Source of the DNA: Candidatus Atribacter alterifermentans
Lineage (GTDB): Bacteria; Atribacterota; Atribacteria; Atribacterales; Atribacteraceae
Assembly: GCA_012517635.1 (NCBI GenBank)
Contig: JAAYUP010000145.1
Location: 1-7,990 of the forward strand
Length of the DNA: 7,990 bases
Direction: 5' to 3'
Under the pieces are notes generated by a model, which made no database searches, was not told the origin of the DNA, and was given only the letters and a program-made list of their open reading frames with translations. The translations under genes and the position numbers were made by a program. This document shows, piece after piece, positions 1-6,016 of the stretch (positions within the stretch are counted from its first letter, which is position 1; the number at the start of each line of letters is the position of its first letter).

Positions 1-173
1 ATGCTCTTTCTAAAACACCAGTCGCTGTGGTGTCAAGCTTTATTTACTTACAACCCGCCCTGGCAATATTCATTGCCTGGTTATGGTTAAAAGAAATTCC
101 TTCGTTATTATCGTTAGTTGGTGGTACTATTTCATTGGTTGGGGTTATTATGGTAATGAAATGGGGAAGATAA
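1..173 (+). CDS. EamA/DMT-family transporter, C-terminal fragment
   Basis: This is the last 56 codons of a gene whose start lies before the window; the first full codon is at 3 and the stop TAA is at 171-173. The translation begins ALSKTPVAVVSSFIYLQPAL and ends VGVIMVMKWGR. Two hydrophobic segments (about residues 8-28 and 35-52 of the fragment) are separated by a short charged turn, WLKEIPS. That turn, equivalent to the usual W-x-x-x-E-x-(P/L)-(S/T) element, and the following GG-x2-SLVGV helix are typical of the second EamA repeat in ten-helix drug/metabolite transporters of the inner membrane. The substrate cannot be told from this end. The short-chain dehydrogenase starts 28 bases later with no visible terminator between, so the two are probably co-transcribed. 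The family call is fairly sure because hydrophobicity and the end-of-domain pattern agree, but only about a fifth of the protein is visible. Confidence 0.75.
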   Translation, partial: ALSKTPVAVVSSFIYLQPALAIFIAWLWLKEIPSLLSLVGGTISLVGVIMVMKWGR

Positions 174-201
174 TCGATTAGGGACAGGAGGCATACAAAA
201 T

Positions 202-906
202 ATGGATATAAAAAATATTGTTCTGACCGGGGCAAGCCGAGGAATTGGAGAATCGATTGCAAGAAAATTAGCTGAAAATGGTTTTAATGTATTCGGTTTT
301 GCTCGTAATATTGATCGATTGCATTCTTTAGCAAAAAATGGAAATGGTCGAATATTTGCCTATCAAGTTGATGTGACTGAGCCCGATCAAATACAGAAAG
401 CCTATGAGGAAATTGAAACCATTTACGGACCCATTGATGTATTGATCAATAATGCAGGGATTTATCAAGCAATCGAATTTTATAAACAGGATATCGATCG
501 TATGAGTAAAATTATTGATACGAATTTAAAAGGAACACTTTTTTGTACTCGATTAGTACTCCCCTATATGATTGAAAGAAAAAAAGGAAGAATCATAAAC
601 ATATCTTCGGTTTCTGGTACTCGTGGTATTCCCTTAGAAGTCGCTTATGGAGCGTCGAAACATGGTATGATTGGAATGGCTGATGCTTTAGCTCAAGAAG
701 TGAAACCCTATGGAATTATTATAACTACCATCTGCCCAGGAGCAGTTCATACCCCTCTTTGGTATGAGGATTCCCCTTATCATGGAGATATCAATGAGGT
801 TATGAAGCCAGAAGAAATCGCTGAATGTGTGTTTTTCCTTTTAAATCAATCAGATCGAACTATATACAAGAGGATAATCTTATTCCCACGAAATGAATGG
901 CATTAA
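202..906 (+). CDS. Short-chain dehydrogenase/reductase (SDR), NADP-type
   Basis: A cytoplasmic classical SDR oxidoreductase of 234 residues, slightly below the usual 240-255. Visible motifs in order: dinucleotide-binding TGASRGIG at residues 9-16; NNAG at 83-86; the structural Asn of the active site at N108; catalytic Ser136 (ISSVSG), Tyr149 and Lys153 (YGASK); and CPGAVHTPL at 178-186, the usual P-G motif after strand 6. Arg35 just after strand 2 (FARN) is the position that in family members favours NADP(H). The substrate is not predictable; FabG-like 3-oxoacyl reductase, sugar or polyol dehydrogenase are all possible, but neighbours favour carbohydrate or alcohol metabolism over fatty acid synthesis. 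The ATG at 202 has GGAGG at 187-191, ten bases upstream, which supports this start. It lies between a DMT transporter and a zinc dehydrogenase. No frameshift or missing catalytic residue is seen. Confidence 0.9.
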   Translation: MDIKNIVLTGASRGIGESIARKLAENGFNVFGFARNIDRLHSLAKNGNGRIFAYQVDVTEPDQIQKAYEEIETIYGPIDVLINNAGIYQAIEFYKQDIDRMSKIIDTNLKGTLFCTRLVLPYMIERKKGRIINISSVSGTRGIPLEVAYGASKHGMIGMADALAQEVKPYGIIITTICPGAVHTPLWYEDSPYHGDINEVMKPEEIAECVFFLLNQSDRTIYKRIILFPRNEWH

Positions 907-907
907 G

Positions 908-935
908 TTGAATAAAAGGATATAGTGTTTATAGT
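908..935 (+). promoter_or_regulatory. Candidate promoter for the zinc dehydrogenase gene
   Basis: TTGAAT at 908-913 and TATAGT at 930-935 are separated by 16 bases, giving 4/6 and 5/6 matches to the sigma-70 consensus. Transcription would begin near 942, leaving a short leader before the ribosome binding site at 956-960. TATAGTG also occurs at 921-927, so the -10 assignment is not unique. This is a pattern match only; read-through from the upstream SDR gene is equally possible. Confidence 0.35.
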
Positions 936-955
936 GACAACACTTATAAATGAAT

Positions 956-960
956 GGAGG
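956..960 (+). promoter_or_regulatory. Ribosome binding site deciding the dehydrogenase start
   Basis: GGAGG lies seven bases before the ATG at 968. An in-frame ATG at 950 is upstream of this site and has no Shine-Dalgarno of its own, so 968 is the better start. Confidence 0.8.
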
Positions 961-967
961 GTTTTCC

Positions 968-1996
968 ATGAAATATGTAGAATTAGTCGATCTGAGAAAA
1001 TTTGAGCAAAAAGAGGGACCAATTCCAGAGGTTGGACCGGATGAAGTTAGAATAAAAGTACAAAGGGTAGGAGTATGTGGTTCAGATATGCATGCTTATC
1101 AGGGCACACATCCTTTTGTTCATCCTCCTATGGTTTTAGGGCATGAAGTAGCAGGAATAATTGATGAGGTTGGGAGTCAGGTGAAAAATTTAGCCAAAGG
1201 TGATTTAGTGACGATTGAACCCAACTTAGTTTGTGGGGAATGTTATAACTGCCGGATAGGAAGATACAATATATGCGAAAAGCTTCAAGTAATAGGGTGT
1301 GTTGGATATTATGGTGGCCAATCTGAGTATTTGGTTGTTAAAGCTGATGAAATTTTTAAACTCCCCAAAGATTGGGATGCTGACAAGGCAGTATTGGTTG
1401 AACCTTTGGCAGTAGGAGTTCATGCTATTCGTCAGGCAAAAATGCTAACTGGGGCTAATGTCATTATTATCGGAGCTGGTATGATTGGACAAGCTACCCT
1501 CCAAGCTGCTTTTGTTGCGGGGGCGAATAAAATTCTTGTTTCTGATCCAGTTGATAAAAGGTTGGAATTAGCCAAGAAATCCGGTGCTACTGTTGTTGTA
1601 AATCCTAAGCAAGAAGATATTTTCCAAGCTGCTAAGGAATTATTTGGTTCCGATGGTCCAGATATGGTTTTTGATTGCGTTGGCAATGAAATAACTTTGG
1701 ATACTGCCATTAATTTAGCTCGCAAAGGAAGTAAAATTATTATGGTAGGTGTACCCGAAGGAAAAATACCAGTTAACATGGCCTATGTTCAGGATAGGGA
1801 ATTAGAAATTATTGGAACGATTATGTATACTGCTGTTGATTATGAAGCGACTATCCAATACCTAAACGATGGTCGAATGAAAACCGATGGCTTAGTCACT
1901 CATCATTTTAGGTTAGATCAAATCTATGATGCTTTTGAAACCGCACTCAACCCATCTCTCGGCTCATTAAAAGTCCTCATTGATGTCAGTGAGTAA
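968..1996 (+). CDS. Zinc-dependent medium-chain alcohol/polyol dehydrogenase
   Basis: A 342-residue cytoplasmic oxidoreductase of the zinc MDR superfamily, closest in pattern to sorbitol (L-iditol) and threonine dehydrogenases; it should oxidise a secondary alcohol with NAD. Catalytic zinc ligands are visible as Cys37 (GVCGSD), His59-Glu60 (GHE) and Glu145 (VEPLAVG). The structural zinc lobe has its four cysteines, Cys89, Cys92, Cys95 and Cys103. The Rossmann fold shows GAGMIG at 169-174, and Asp193 (SDP) at the end of the second strand is the acidic residue that usually selects NAD over NADP. The start at 968 is chosen over an ATG at 950 because GGAGG (956-960) is spaced for 968 only. Length is normal for the family. 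It follows an NADP-type SDR by 61 bases, so the pair may interconvert a polyol and a ketose or a related alcohol; the actual substrate is not shown by sequence. Confidence 0.9.
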   Translation: MKYVELVDLRKFEQKEGPIPEVGPDEVRIKVQRVGVCGSDMHAYQGTHPFVHPPMVLGHEVAGIIDEVGSQVKNLAKGDLVTIEPNLVCGECYNCRIGRYNICEKLQVIGCVGYYGGQSEYLVVKADEIFKLPKDWDADKAVLVEPLAVGVHAIRQAKMLTGANVIIIGAGMIGQATLQAAFVAGANKILVSDPVDKRLELAKKSGATVVVNPKQEDIFQAAKELFGSDGPDMVFDCVGNEITLDTAINLARKGSKIIMVGVPEGKIPVNMAYVQDRELEIIGTIMYTAVDYEATIQYLNDGRMKTDGLVTHHFRLDQIYDAFETALNPSLGSLKVLIDVSE

Positions 1997-2008
1997 ATGA
2001 GATTATAA

Positions 2009-2056
2009 TGGCTGGGTTGTTTTATCAAGAAGTGTAATTTTTTTTTTACCCAGCCA
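2009..2056 (+). repeat. Inverted repeat after the zinc dehydrogenase, possible weak terminator
   Basis: TGGCTGGGT (2009-2017) and ACCCAGCCA (2048-2056) form a perfect 9-bp stem around a 30-base interior that contains a run of ten T (2038-2047). It lies 12 bases after the stop codon at 1994-1996, where a terminator is expected. The geometry is unusual because the T run is inside the loop and the downstream sequence is only mixed C/T. A termination role is therefore uncertain. Confidence 0.4.
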
Positions 2057-2154
2057 CCTTTCATTCTTCCCCCTCGTTTCAGAATCTCTTTTTTATTTTT
2101 ATTTCGAAAGTTGAATCGTTTTTAAATTAATTTATAACAATATAGAAAAAGAGC

Positions 2155-2184
2155 TTGACATTAAAGTATTTCTTCCATTAAAAT
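2155..2184 (+). promoter_or_regulatory. Sigma-70-type promoter of the LacI-led operon
   Basis: A perfect -35 TTGACA at 2155-2160 and a -10 TAAAAT at 2179-2184 (5/6 to consensus) are 18 bases apart. An A/T-rich stretch just upstream (about 2119-2150) could act as an UP element. Transcription would start near 2190-2191, giving a short leader of about 27 bases before the ATG at 2218. The predicted start coincides with the first bases of the palindrome at 2190-2207. Confidence 0.7.
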
Positions 2185-2189
2185 AAAAA

Positions 2190-2207
2190 TGTCAAAACGG
2201 TTCGACA
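2190..2207 (+). promoter_or_regulatory. LacI-family operator (autoregulatory)
   Basis: TGTCAAAACGGTTCGACA is an 18-bp imperfect palindrome centred on CG at 2198/2199, with 7 of 9 base pairs symmetric (mismatches at 2194/2203 and 2197/2200). LacI/GalR-family operators are typically even-length palindromes with a central CG. It covers about +1 to +17 of the predicted transcript and lies 10 bases before the LacI-family start codon. Binding here would block initiation or escape at the only strong promoter of the right-hand block. No second good copy was found by eye before the other genes. Confidence 0.65.
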
Positions 2208-2217
2208 GGGGTAAATA

Positions 2218-3234
2218 ATGACAACCATTCGAGATGTTGCTCGGTTAGCTGGTGTTGCCCCATCTACGGCTTCCTTAGCTCTAAATAGTCGAAAACGGGT
2301 AAGTTCTGATACCCGTCAGAAAGTCTTACAAGCTGCCCAAGCATTGGGCTATATACCGAATAGTTTAGCTAAAAATTTAACCGCCCAAAGCACAGGAATC
2401 ATTGGCATACTCATGGCAGAAATCATCAATCCCTACCATTCTTCACTCACTCACTTTATTAAAAAAGAACTTCGAAAAAAGAGTTATCGGATGAATCTTG
2501 GAATTACTGAGGGTGAGGTGCCCATCGAGGAAGAGGTTCTAAGAGACTTTATTTCTCAAAAGGTAGATGGCGTTCTAATTCACACTGCTGATATCATCAA
2601 CTTCAATCTATCCACTTTTTATGAGCTTATTAAAAGGAAAATCCCTACGGTGTTAATTGGTGGCGGCATTGAGGGAGTCAATCTACCAATTGTTGATGTT
2701 GAATTAGAAAAAGGGAGTTACAAACTTACTCGATATCTAATCCAGAGAGGGTACAAAAGGTTTCTTTTCCTTTCAGGTATGAAAGCGGCGATAACCTTTA
2801 AAAGACGAATTGATGGATTTCAAAAAGCTATGCTTGAAAATGGTTATCCAGTATGGGAAACAGACATTGTAGAAACTCATCCAGATATCGAAGGCGGATA
2901 TTCAAGTGCTTTTGAAATATTTAACAAAAATCATCCTGATTACGATGTTATTCTTTGTGTGAATGATTATATGGCTTTCGGTGTCTTAAAAGCTTTAAGA
3001 GAACTAAAAATAAAAGTTCCGGAAAATATTGGCTTAGCTGGCTTTGATGATATTAGTTTTGCATCCGTTGCTGGAGTTCCATTGACGACGGTTCGTATAC
3101 CAATTGAAGAGCTAGCGATAAAAAGTGTTGATTTGCTTTATCAAAGTATTTTGTTTAAAGAGAATTCTAAGGAAAAAAGTATATGGAAAAAAACCGTCGA
3201 TACTGAAGTCGTGGTTCGACAATCAACTCTATAA
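2218..3234 (+). CDS. LacI/GalR-family transcriptional regulator
   Basis: A 338-residue DNA-binding repressor of normal family length. The N-terminal helix-turn-helix is at residues 3-23 (TIRDVARLAG, then VAPSTASLALN). The hinge helix PNSLAKNL is at 47-54, with Leu54 at the position that in LacI and PurR inserts into the central CG step. From about residue 60 comes a periplasmic-binding-protein-like sensor domain. It includes ILMAEIINPY, the VND at 248-250 (where family members contact sugar), AGFDD at 274-278 and LTTVR at 289-293. The effector is probably a sugar or sugar-like molecule, as the gene heads a block encoding a sugar-type ABC importer. The ribosome binding site (AGGGG, 2207-2211) is modest and abuts the operator. 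The recognition helix lacks the common Arg after T-V-S (Leu20 here). Most likely it represses its own operon until the imported substrate or a product binds. Confidence 0.92.
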   Translation: MTTIRDVARLAGVAPSTASLALNSRKRVSSDTRQKVLQAAQALGYIPNSLAKNLTAQSTGIIGILMAEIINPYHSSLTHFIKKELRKKSYRMNLGITEGEVPIEEEVLRDFISQKVDGVLIHTADIINFNLSTFYELIKRKIPTVLIGGGIEGVNLPIVDVELEKGSYKLTRYLIQRGYKRFLFLSGMKAAITFKRRIDGFQKAMLENGYPVWETDIVETHPDIEGGYSSAFEIFNKNHPDYDVILCVNDYMAFGVLKALRELKIKVPENIGLAGFDDISFASVAGVPLTTVRIPIEELAIKSVDLLYQSILFKENSKEKSIWKKTVDTEVVVRQSTL

Positions 3235-3270
3235 CTGAATAAGAATTGTAAGGAGGAGGGAATAAATAAT

Positions 3271-4362
3271 ATGAACCACAAGGAAAGAATGAGAGCTGCC
3301 CTCAAATGCCAACCAGTTGACCGTATCCCTCATGGAGAACAAATGCTTCACGATATTTTAATTCAAAAAATATTAAAGGTAAAAATGCCGAAAGCTGAGG
3401 AAAATGCATTAGTAAGGTGGATGACTGAAGAATTGAGTGATTTTCAGTTTGAATGCCACAAAAAAGCTCGAGAATTTTTAGGATTTGATTTTATTCATGT
3501 TTTTCCTCGCGAACCCTGGATAAAAATTGATGAATCAAAAGAAGGATATCCAATTTATCGAGATGTCTGGGGCATGGAAGCTATTTCTACCCCCTTTACT
3601 TACGAAATACTTAAAAAACCGATTGAAAAACCAGAAGATTTAAAAACCTATCAATTTCCAACTATTGATGATTTTAAATATGACAACCTCCATAAATGGG
3701 TTCAAAAATCAGATTTTTTTGTCGTGGTTCAAATTGAAACTGGTTTTTTTAAAATCAATCAATTTATGGGTTTTAATAATTATATGTTTTATCTCTATGA
3801 ACACCGAAAAGAACTTCTTGATTTTACCGCTCGTTTTTTTGACCATGTCTTCAATTTAGCAAAAAAAGTAATTCAGGAAGGAGCCGATTGTGTCTGGCTT
3901 TCAAACGATTTTGCTTATAATACCGGTCCCTTTATATCCCCTAAAGACCTTTGGGAAATGGATTTCTCTTTTATGAAAGAAGTGGTGAAAAAAATTCATG
4001 ATTTAGGAAAACCAGTTGTGCTTCATGGCTGCGGAAACCAAAATTATACACTTGATATGCTTTTGGATTGTGAAATTGATGGTCTTCATTCTCTTCAGCC
4101 TACTGCTGGTAATGATATTTATCAAATAAAGGAAAAATGCGGCAACCGACTTTGTCTAATTGGCAATATCGATATTAGTCAACTTCTTCCTTTTGGATCC
4201 CCCTATGATGTTGATCAAGCCATTCAAGATCTGGTGGAAAAAGTTGGCAAGAAAAATGGTTTGGTAATTGCAACCTGTAATCTTCTGGATATGGATATAC
4301 CTATAGAAAATGCCATAACCATGCATTTTGCAGTTGATAAATACAGTGCCAGGTATTTATAA
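3271..4362 (+). CDS. UroD-like protein, putative corrinoid-type methyltransferase
   Basis: A 363-residue cytoplasmic TIM-barrel protein of the uroporphyrinogen decarboxylase-like superfamily. The start shows the family signature KERMRAALKCQPVDRIP (4-20). Further landmarks are SND...GPFISP at 211-224, LHGCGN at 251-256, and CGNRLCLIGNIDI at 290-302. True UroD enzymes lack the pattern His252-x-Cys254...Cys336. That pattern matches the H-x-C-(x)n-C zinc site of methylcobamide:thiol methyltransferases (MtaA, MtbA, CmuA type), so a methyl-transfer role is more likely than haem synthesis. No haem genes are nearby. The start at 3271 has AAGGAGGAGGG at 3250-3260, about ten bases away. It lies 36 bases after the LacI gene and before the sugar-binding protein, and a second UroD-like gene follows the permeases. 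No corrinoid protein is encoded in view, so partner and substrate are unknown. The family is certain; the reaction is inferred. Confidence 0.85.
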   Translation: MNHKERMRAALKCQPVDRIPHGEQMLHDILIQKILKVKMPKAEENALVRWMTEELSDFQFECHKKAREFLGFDFIHVFPREPWIKIDESKEGYPIYRDVWGMEAISTPFTYEILKKPIEKPEDLKTYQFPTIDDFKYDNLHKWVQKSDFFVVVQIETGFFKINQFMGFNNYMFYLYEHRKELLDFTARFFDHVFNLAKKVIQEGADCVWLSNDFAYNTGPFISPKDLWEMDFSFMKEVVKKIHDLGKPVVLHGCGNQNYTLDMLLDCEIDGLHSLQPTAGNDIYQIKEKCGNRLCLIGNIDISQLLPFGSPYDVDQAIQDLVEKVGKKNGLVIATCNLLDMDIPIENAITMHFAVDKYSARYL

Positions 4363-4404
4363 AGGTATTTTGTTTTTTTGATGAATATATTTTATTTTGA
4401 AAAA

Positions 4405-4415
4405 AAGGAGGTGAT
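4405..4415 (+). promoter_or_regulatory. Orphan perfect Shine-Dalgarno in the leader of the binding-protein gene
   Basis: AAGGAGGTGAT is an 11-base full match to the complement of the usual 16S rRNA 3' end. No ATG follows at normal spacing; the real gene starts 89 bases later with its own GAGGAGG site. The only reading frame nearby is TTG/GTG (4428 or 4431) to TAA (4452-4454), 7-8 codons, with over-long spacing. It may be a leader-peptide or ribosome-binding regulatory element, or a decayed gene start. Confidence 0.45.
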
Positions 4416-4450
4416 AATCAGTAGGAATTGGTGATTTGTTCCATACAATT

Positions 4451-4484
4451 TTAATAGGTTTTTAAAAACCTTAATGGGTTTTTA
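4451..4484 (+). repeat. Overlapping direct and inverted repeats before the binding-protein gene
   Basis: TTAATAGGTTTTTA (4451-4464) recurs as TTAATGGGTTTTTA (4471-4484), 13 of 14 identical and exactly 20 bases apart, about two helical turns. A perfect 16-bp palindrome AGGTTTTTAAAAACCT (4456-4471) lies across the first copy. The central AAAAACC (4464-4470) can pair with GGTTTTT on either side (4457-4463, or 4477-4483 with a six-base loop). The block ends just before the ribosome binding site at 4491-4497. It could be an operator for a tandem-binding regulator or an RNA switch; the sequence alone does not decide. Confidence 0.5.
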
Positions 4485-4504
4485 TCACAGGAGGAGGAAC
4501 TTTC

Positions 4505-5860
4505 ATGAAATCAAGTCGATACGTTTTACTGATTGTGTTTTTTGTTGTCTTATGCATGAGTGCTGTAGTGTTGGGAAAAACTCAAATCACTATTTGGTGT
4601 TTATCTTTTGATCCCCATGTGAACGGTTATACGGCGGTTACTAAAGCTTTTATGGAGCTCAACCCTGATATTGATGTAAATCTTGAACCTCAACCTGGCC
4701 AAGCAGAATTAGGTGCCAAGATGAGAGCAGCACTGGCTGCAGGAGGCGGAGCTGAACTTTTCTCAGGTGTTGGACCGCAAATCTTGGAATGGGCAGTCCC
4801 TGGATCAATTCAACCTCTTACTCCGGATGTGTTTCCCTCGGTTGATTGGGTAAAAGAAAATCTCTCACCAGAATACTACTTACAATGTAACCTCAATGAT
4901 CAAATCTGGGCAGTTGGGATACCTGATCCTCCCGGAGATACTGGTATTCTGGTTAACGTTGACCACTTAAACGAAGCCGGGTTAGCAGTTGAAAAAGCCT
5001 TTGCCGATACTGATCAATTAATTGATTATGCTAAAAAATTAGCTCAATACGATTCAAGCGGCGATTTAGTTCGTGCTGGCTTAAGCTTCCAGGAAAGCAA
5101 TGATCCCAACTATTTCTTGAGTTATATTGCTGATCAGGGAGGAAAATTCTGGGATAACGACAAACAAGTCTTTACCTTCCAAACTCCCGAAGCCAAAAAT
5201 GCGCTCCAATTTTTCTATGACCTTTTTTTTGTCCATAAGGTTGATAGCGTCAATATGCCGACCACCATGGATGCTTTAGTTCAAAATTTAGCTTCCATGG
5301 CGTTCATGTGGCCAGAATTTCTCCCCTTTACCAAAATCACATACCCAGACATGAATTTTGATTTTATTATGAAACCAGCTTTTGTAAAAGGCCAAAAACC
5401 TTTGTTCAGCCATACTGATACCTGGGATTTACTCATGCCTTCTTATGTAGCTGGGGAGAAAAAGGAAGCAGCGGTTAAATATCTGCAATATTTAGCCAGT
5501 GCTGAAGGACAGTTGGTTTTCCTCGAAGAAAATCCTGGGCTCCCAACCCCTCGCTCTCTTTGGGATAATGATTACTTTAAAACTGGCAAAGGTGCCTATC
5601 TTGAGCCGGTTATAGATGCCATGAAAGAGGGCTCCTTCCGATATTGGGGTCCATTCCCAGAACAAGACACTCTGCTCTATAACATCTGGTGGCCAAGTAT
5701 CGATGCAATGATTCATGGACAGTTGACCGTAGACCAAGCCTTGGAACAAATGGAAGTCAACTCCAATCAACAAATTGCTACTATGAAAGAAAAGTATCCG
5801 AACGTACCAGCTACCTTTATTTATTGGGATGGACTTCCTGAAGATTTAGCCATTAAGTAA
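4505..5860 (+). CDS. Sugar ABC transporter substrate-binding protein (family 1)
   Basis: An exported solute-binding protein of 451 residues, the recognition subunit of the importer whose permeases follow. The N-terminus is a clear signal peptide: Lys2 and Arg5, a hydrophobic core at residues 7-23, and a likely signal peptidase I cut after VLG at 22-24. Cys17 is not in a good lipobox, so a soluble or peptidoglycan-space protein is more likely than a lipoprotein. The mature protein begins KTQITIWCLSFDP and then shows the family 1 pattern (AFMELNPDIDVNLEPQPG, residues 48-65) with the usual two-lobe length near 425 residues. Aromatic clusters such as YWGPFP (380-385) and IWWPSID (394-400) suggest stacking on a carbohydrate, but the ligand cannot be named. 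The start is supported by GAGGAGG at 4491-4497. The leader carries unusual repeats and a strong hairpin follows the stop, consistent with higher expression than the permeases. Confidence 0.92.
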   Translation: MKSSRYVLLIVFFVVLCMSAVVLGKTQITIWCLSFDPHVNGYTAVTKAFMELNPDIDVNLEPQPGQAELGAKMRAALAAGGGAELFSGVGPQILEWAVPGSIQPLTPDVFPSVDWVKENLSPEYYLQCNLNDQIWAVGIPDPPGDTGILVNVDHLNEAGLAVEKAFADTDQLIDYAKKLAQYDSSGDLVRAGLSFQESNDPNYFLSYIADQGGKFWDNDKQVFTFQTPEAKNALQFFYDLFFVHKVDSVNMPTTMDALVQNLASMAFMWPEFLPFTKITYPDMNFDFIMKPAFVKGQKPLFSHTDTWDLLMPSYVAGEKKEAAVKYLQYLASAEGQLVFLEENPGLPTPRSLWDNDYFKTGKGAYLEPVIDAMKEGSFRYWGPFPEQDTLLYNIWWPSIDAMIHGQLTVDQALEQMEVNSNQQIATMKEKYPNVPATFIYWDGLPEDLAIK

Positions 5861-5869
5861 TGATGCGAT

Positions 5870-5918
5870 TTTCAACATTGGAAGGAACGCTTCGTTTCAG
5901 TTCTTTCCAATGTTGAAA
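5870..5918 (+). terminator. Strong hairpin between binding-protein and permease genes
   Basis: TTCAACATTGGAAGGAAC (5871-5888) pairs with GTTCTTTCCAATGTTGAA (5900-5917), with one G-U wobble and an extra T-A pair outside (5870/5918). This gives a 19-bp stem and an 11-base loop. It begins 10 bases after the binding-protein stop. The next bases are A/T mixed and a pyrimidine-rich run comes only at about 5931-5949, so it is not a classical intrinsic terminator. Similar hairpins in sugar-transport operons protect the upstream mRNA or cause partial termination, giving more binding protein than permease. Confidence 0.75.
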
Positions 5919-5988
5919 TAATATTAAAATCTTTCTTTTTTATATTTTTGTTGGTTGAATGGTGTCAATGAATCAATTAAGAACCAAA

Positions 5989-6008
5989 CCTTTCGGTCAA
6001 AAGGAGGT
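5989..6008 (+). promoter_or_regulatory. Ribosome binding site of permease 1, with possible masking hairpin
   Basis: AAGGAGGT at 6001-6008 is eight bases before the ATG at 6017 and decides that start over an in-frame TTG at 6011. CCTTT at 5989-5993 can pair with AAAGG at 6000-6004 around a six-base loop, partly covering the site. The pairing is short, so the masking role is only a possibility. Confidence 0.6.
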
Positions 6009-6016
6009 TATTGATA

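Noticed and set aside
44..262. Minus-strand open frame of 72 codons spanning the end of the DMT gene and start of the SDR gene
   Set aside because: It overlaps two well-supported plus-strand genes and shows no recognisable domain.
1226..1779. Two minus-strand open frames inside the zinc dehydrogenase gene
   Set aside because: They lie wholly within a gene with complete catalytic motifs and have no family-like features.
2102..2109. TTTCGAAA palindrome as a second LacI operator
   Set aside because: It is only 8 bp, lacks the TGTC/GACA arms, and lies about 45 bases upstream of the -35 box.
3665..3859. Second plus-strand frame within the first UroD-like gene
   Set aside because: It is out of frame with a complete 363-residue family member and looks like a chance frame in A/T-rich DNA.
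3271..4362. Annotation as genuine haem-pathway uroporphyrinogen decarboxylase (hemE)
   Set aside because: The H-x-C...C pattern and the sugar-transport context fit the methyltransferase-like branch, and no haem genes are nearby.
4369..4449. Sigma-70 promoter before the binding-protein gene (TTGGTG at 4428, TACAAT at 4444)
   Set aside because: The two boxes are only 10 bases apart, and no other pair with acceptable spacing and match was found.
4551..4557. Lipoprotein signal (Cys17) in the binding protein
   Set aside because: The residues before the Cys (V-V-L) lack the small residue needed at -1, whereas VLG at 22-24 is a good signal peptidase I site.
5492..5773. Minus-strand open frame of 93 codons inside the binding-protein gene
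   Set aside because: It is antisense to a clear coding region and has no recognisable motif.
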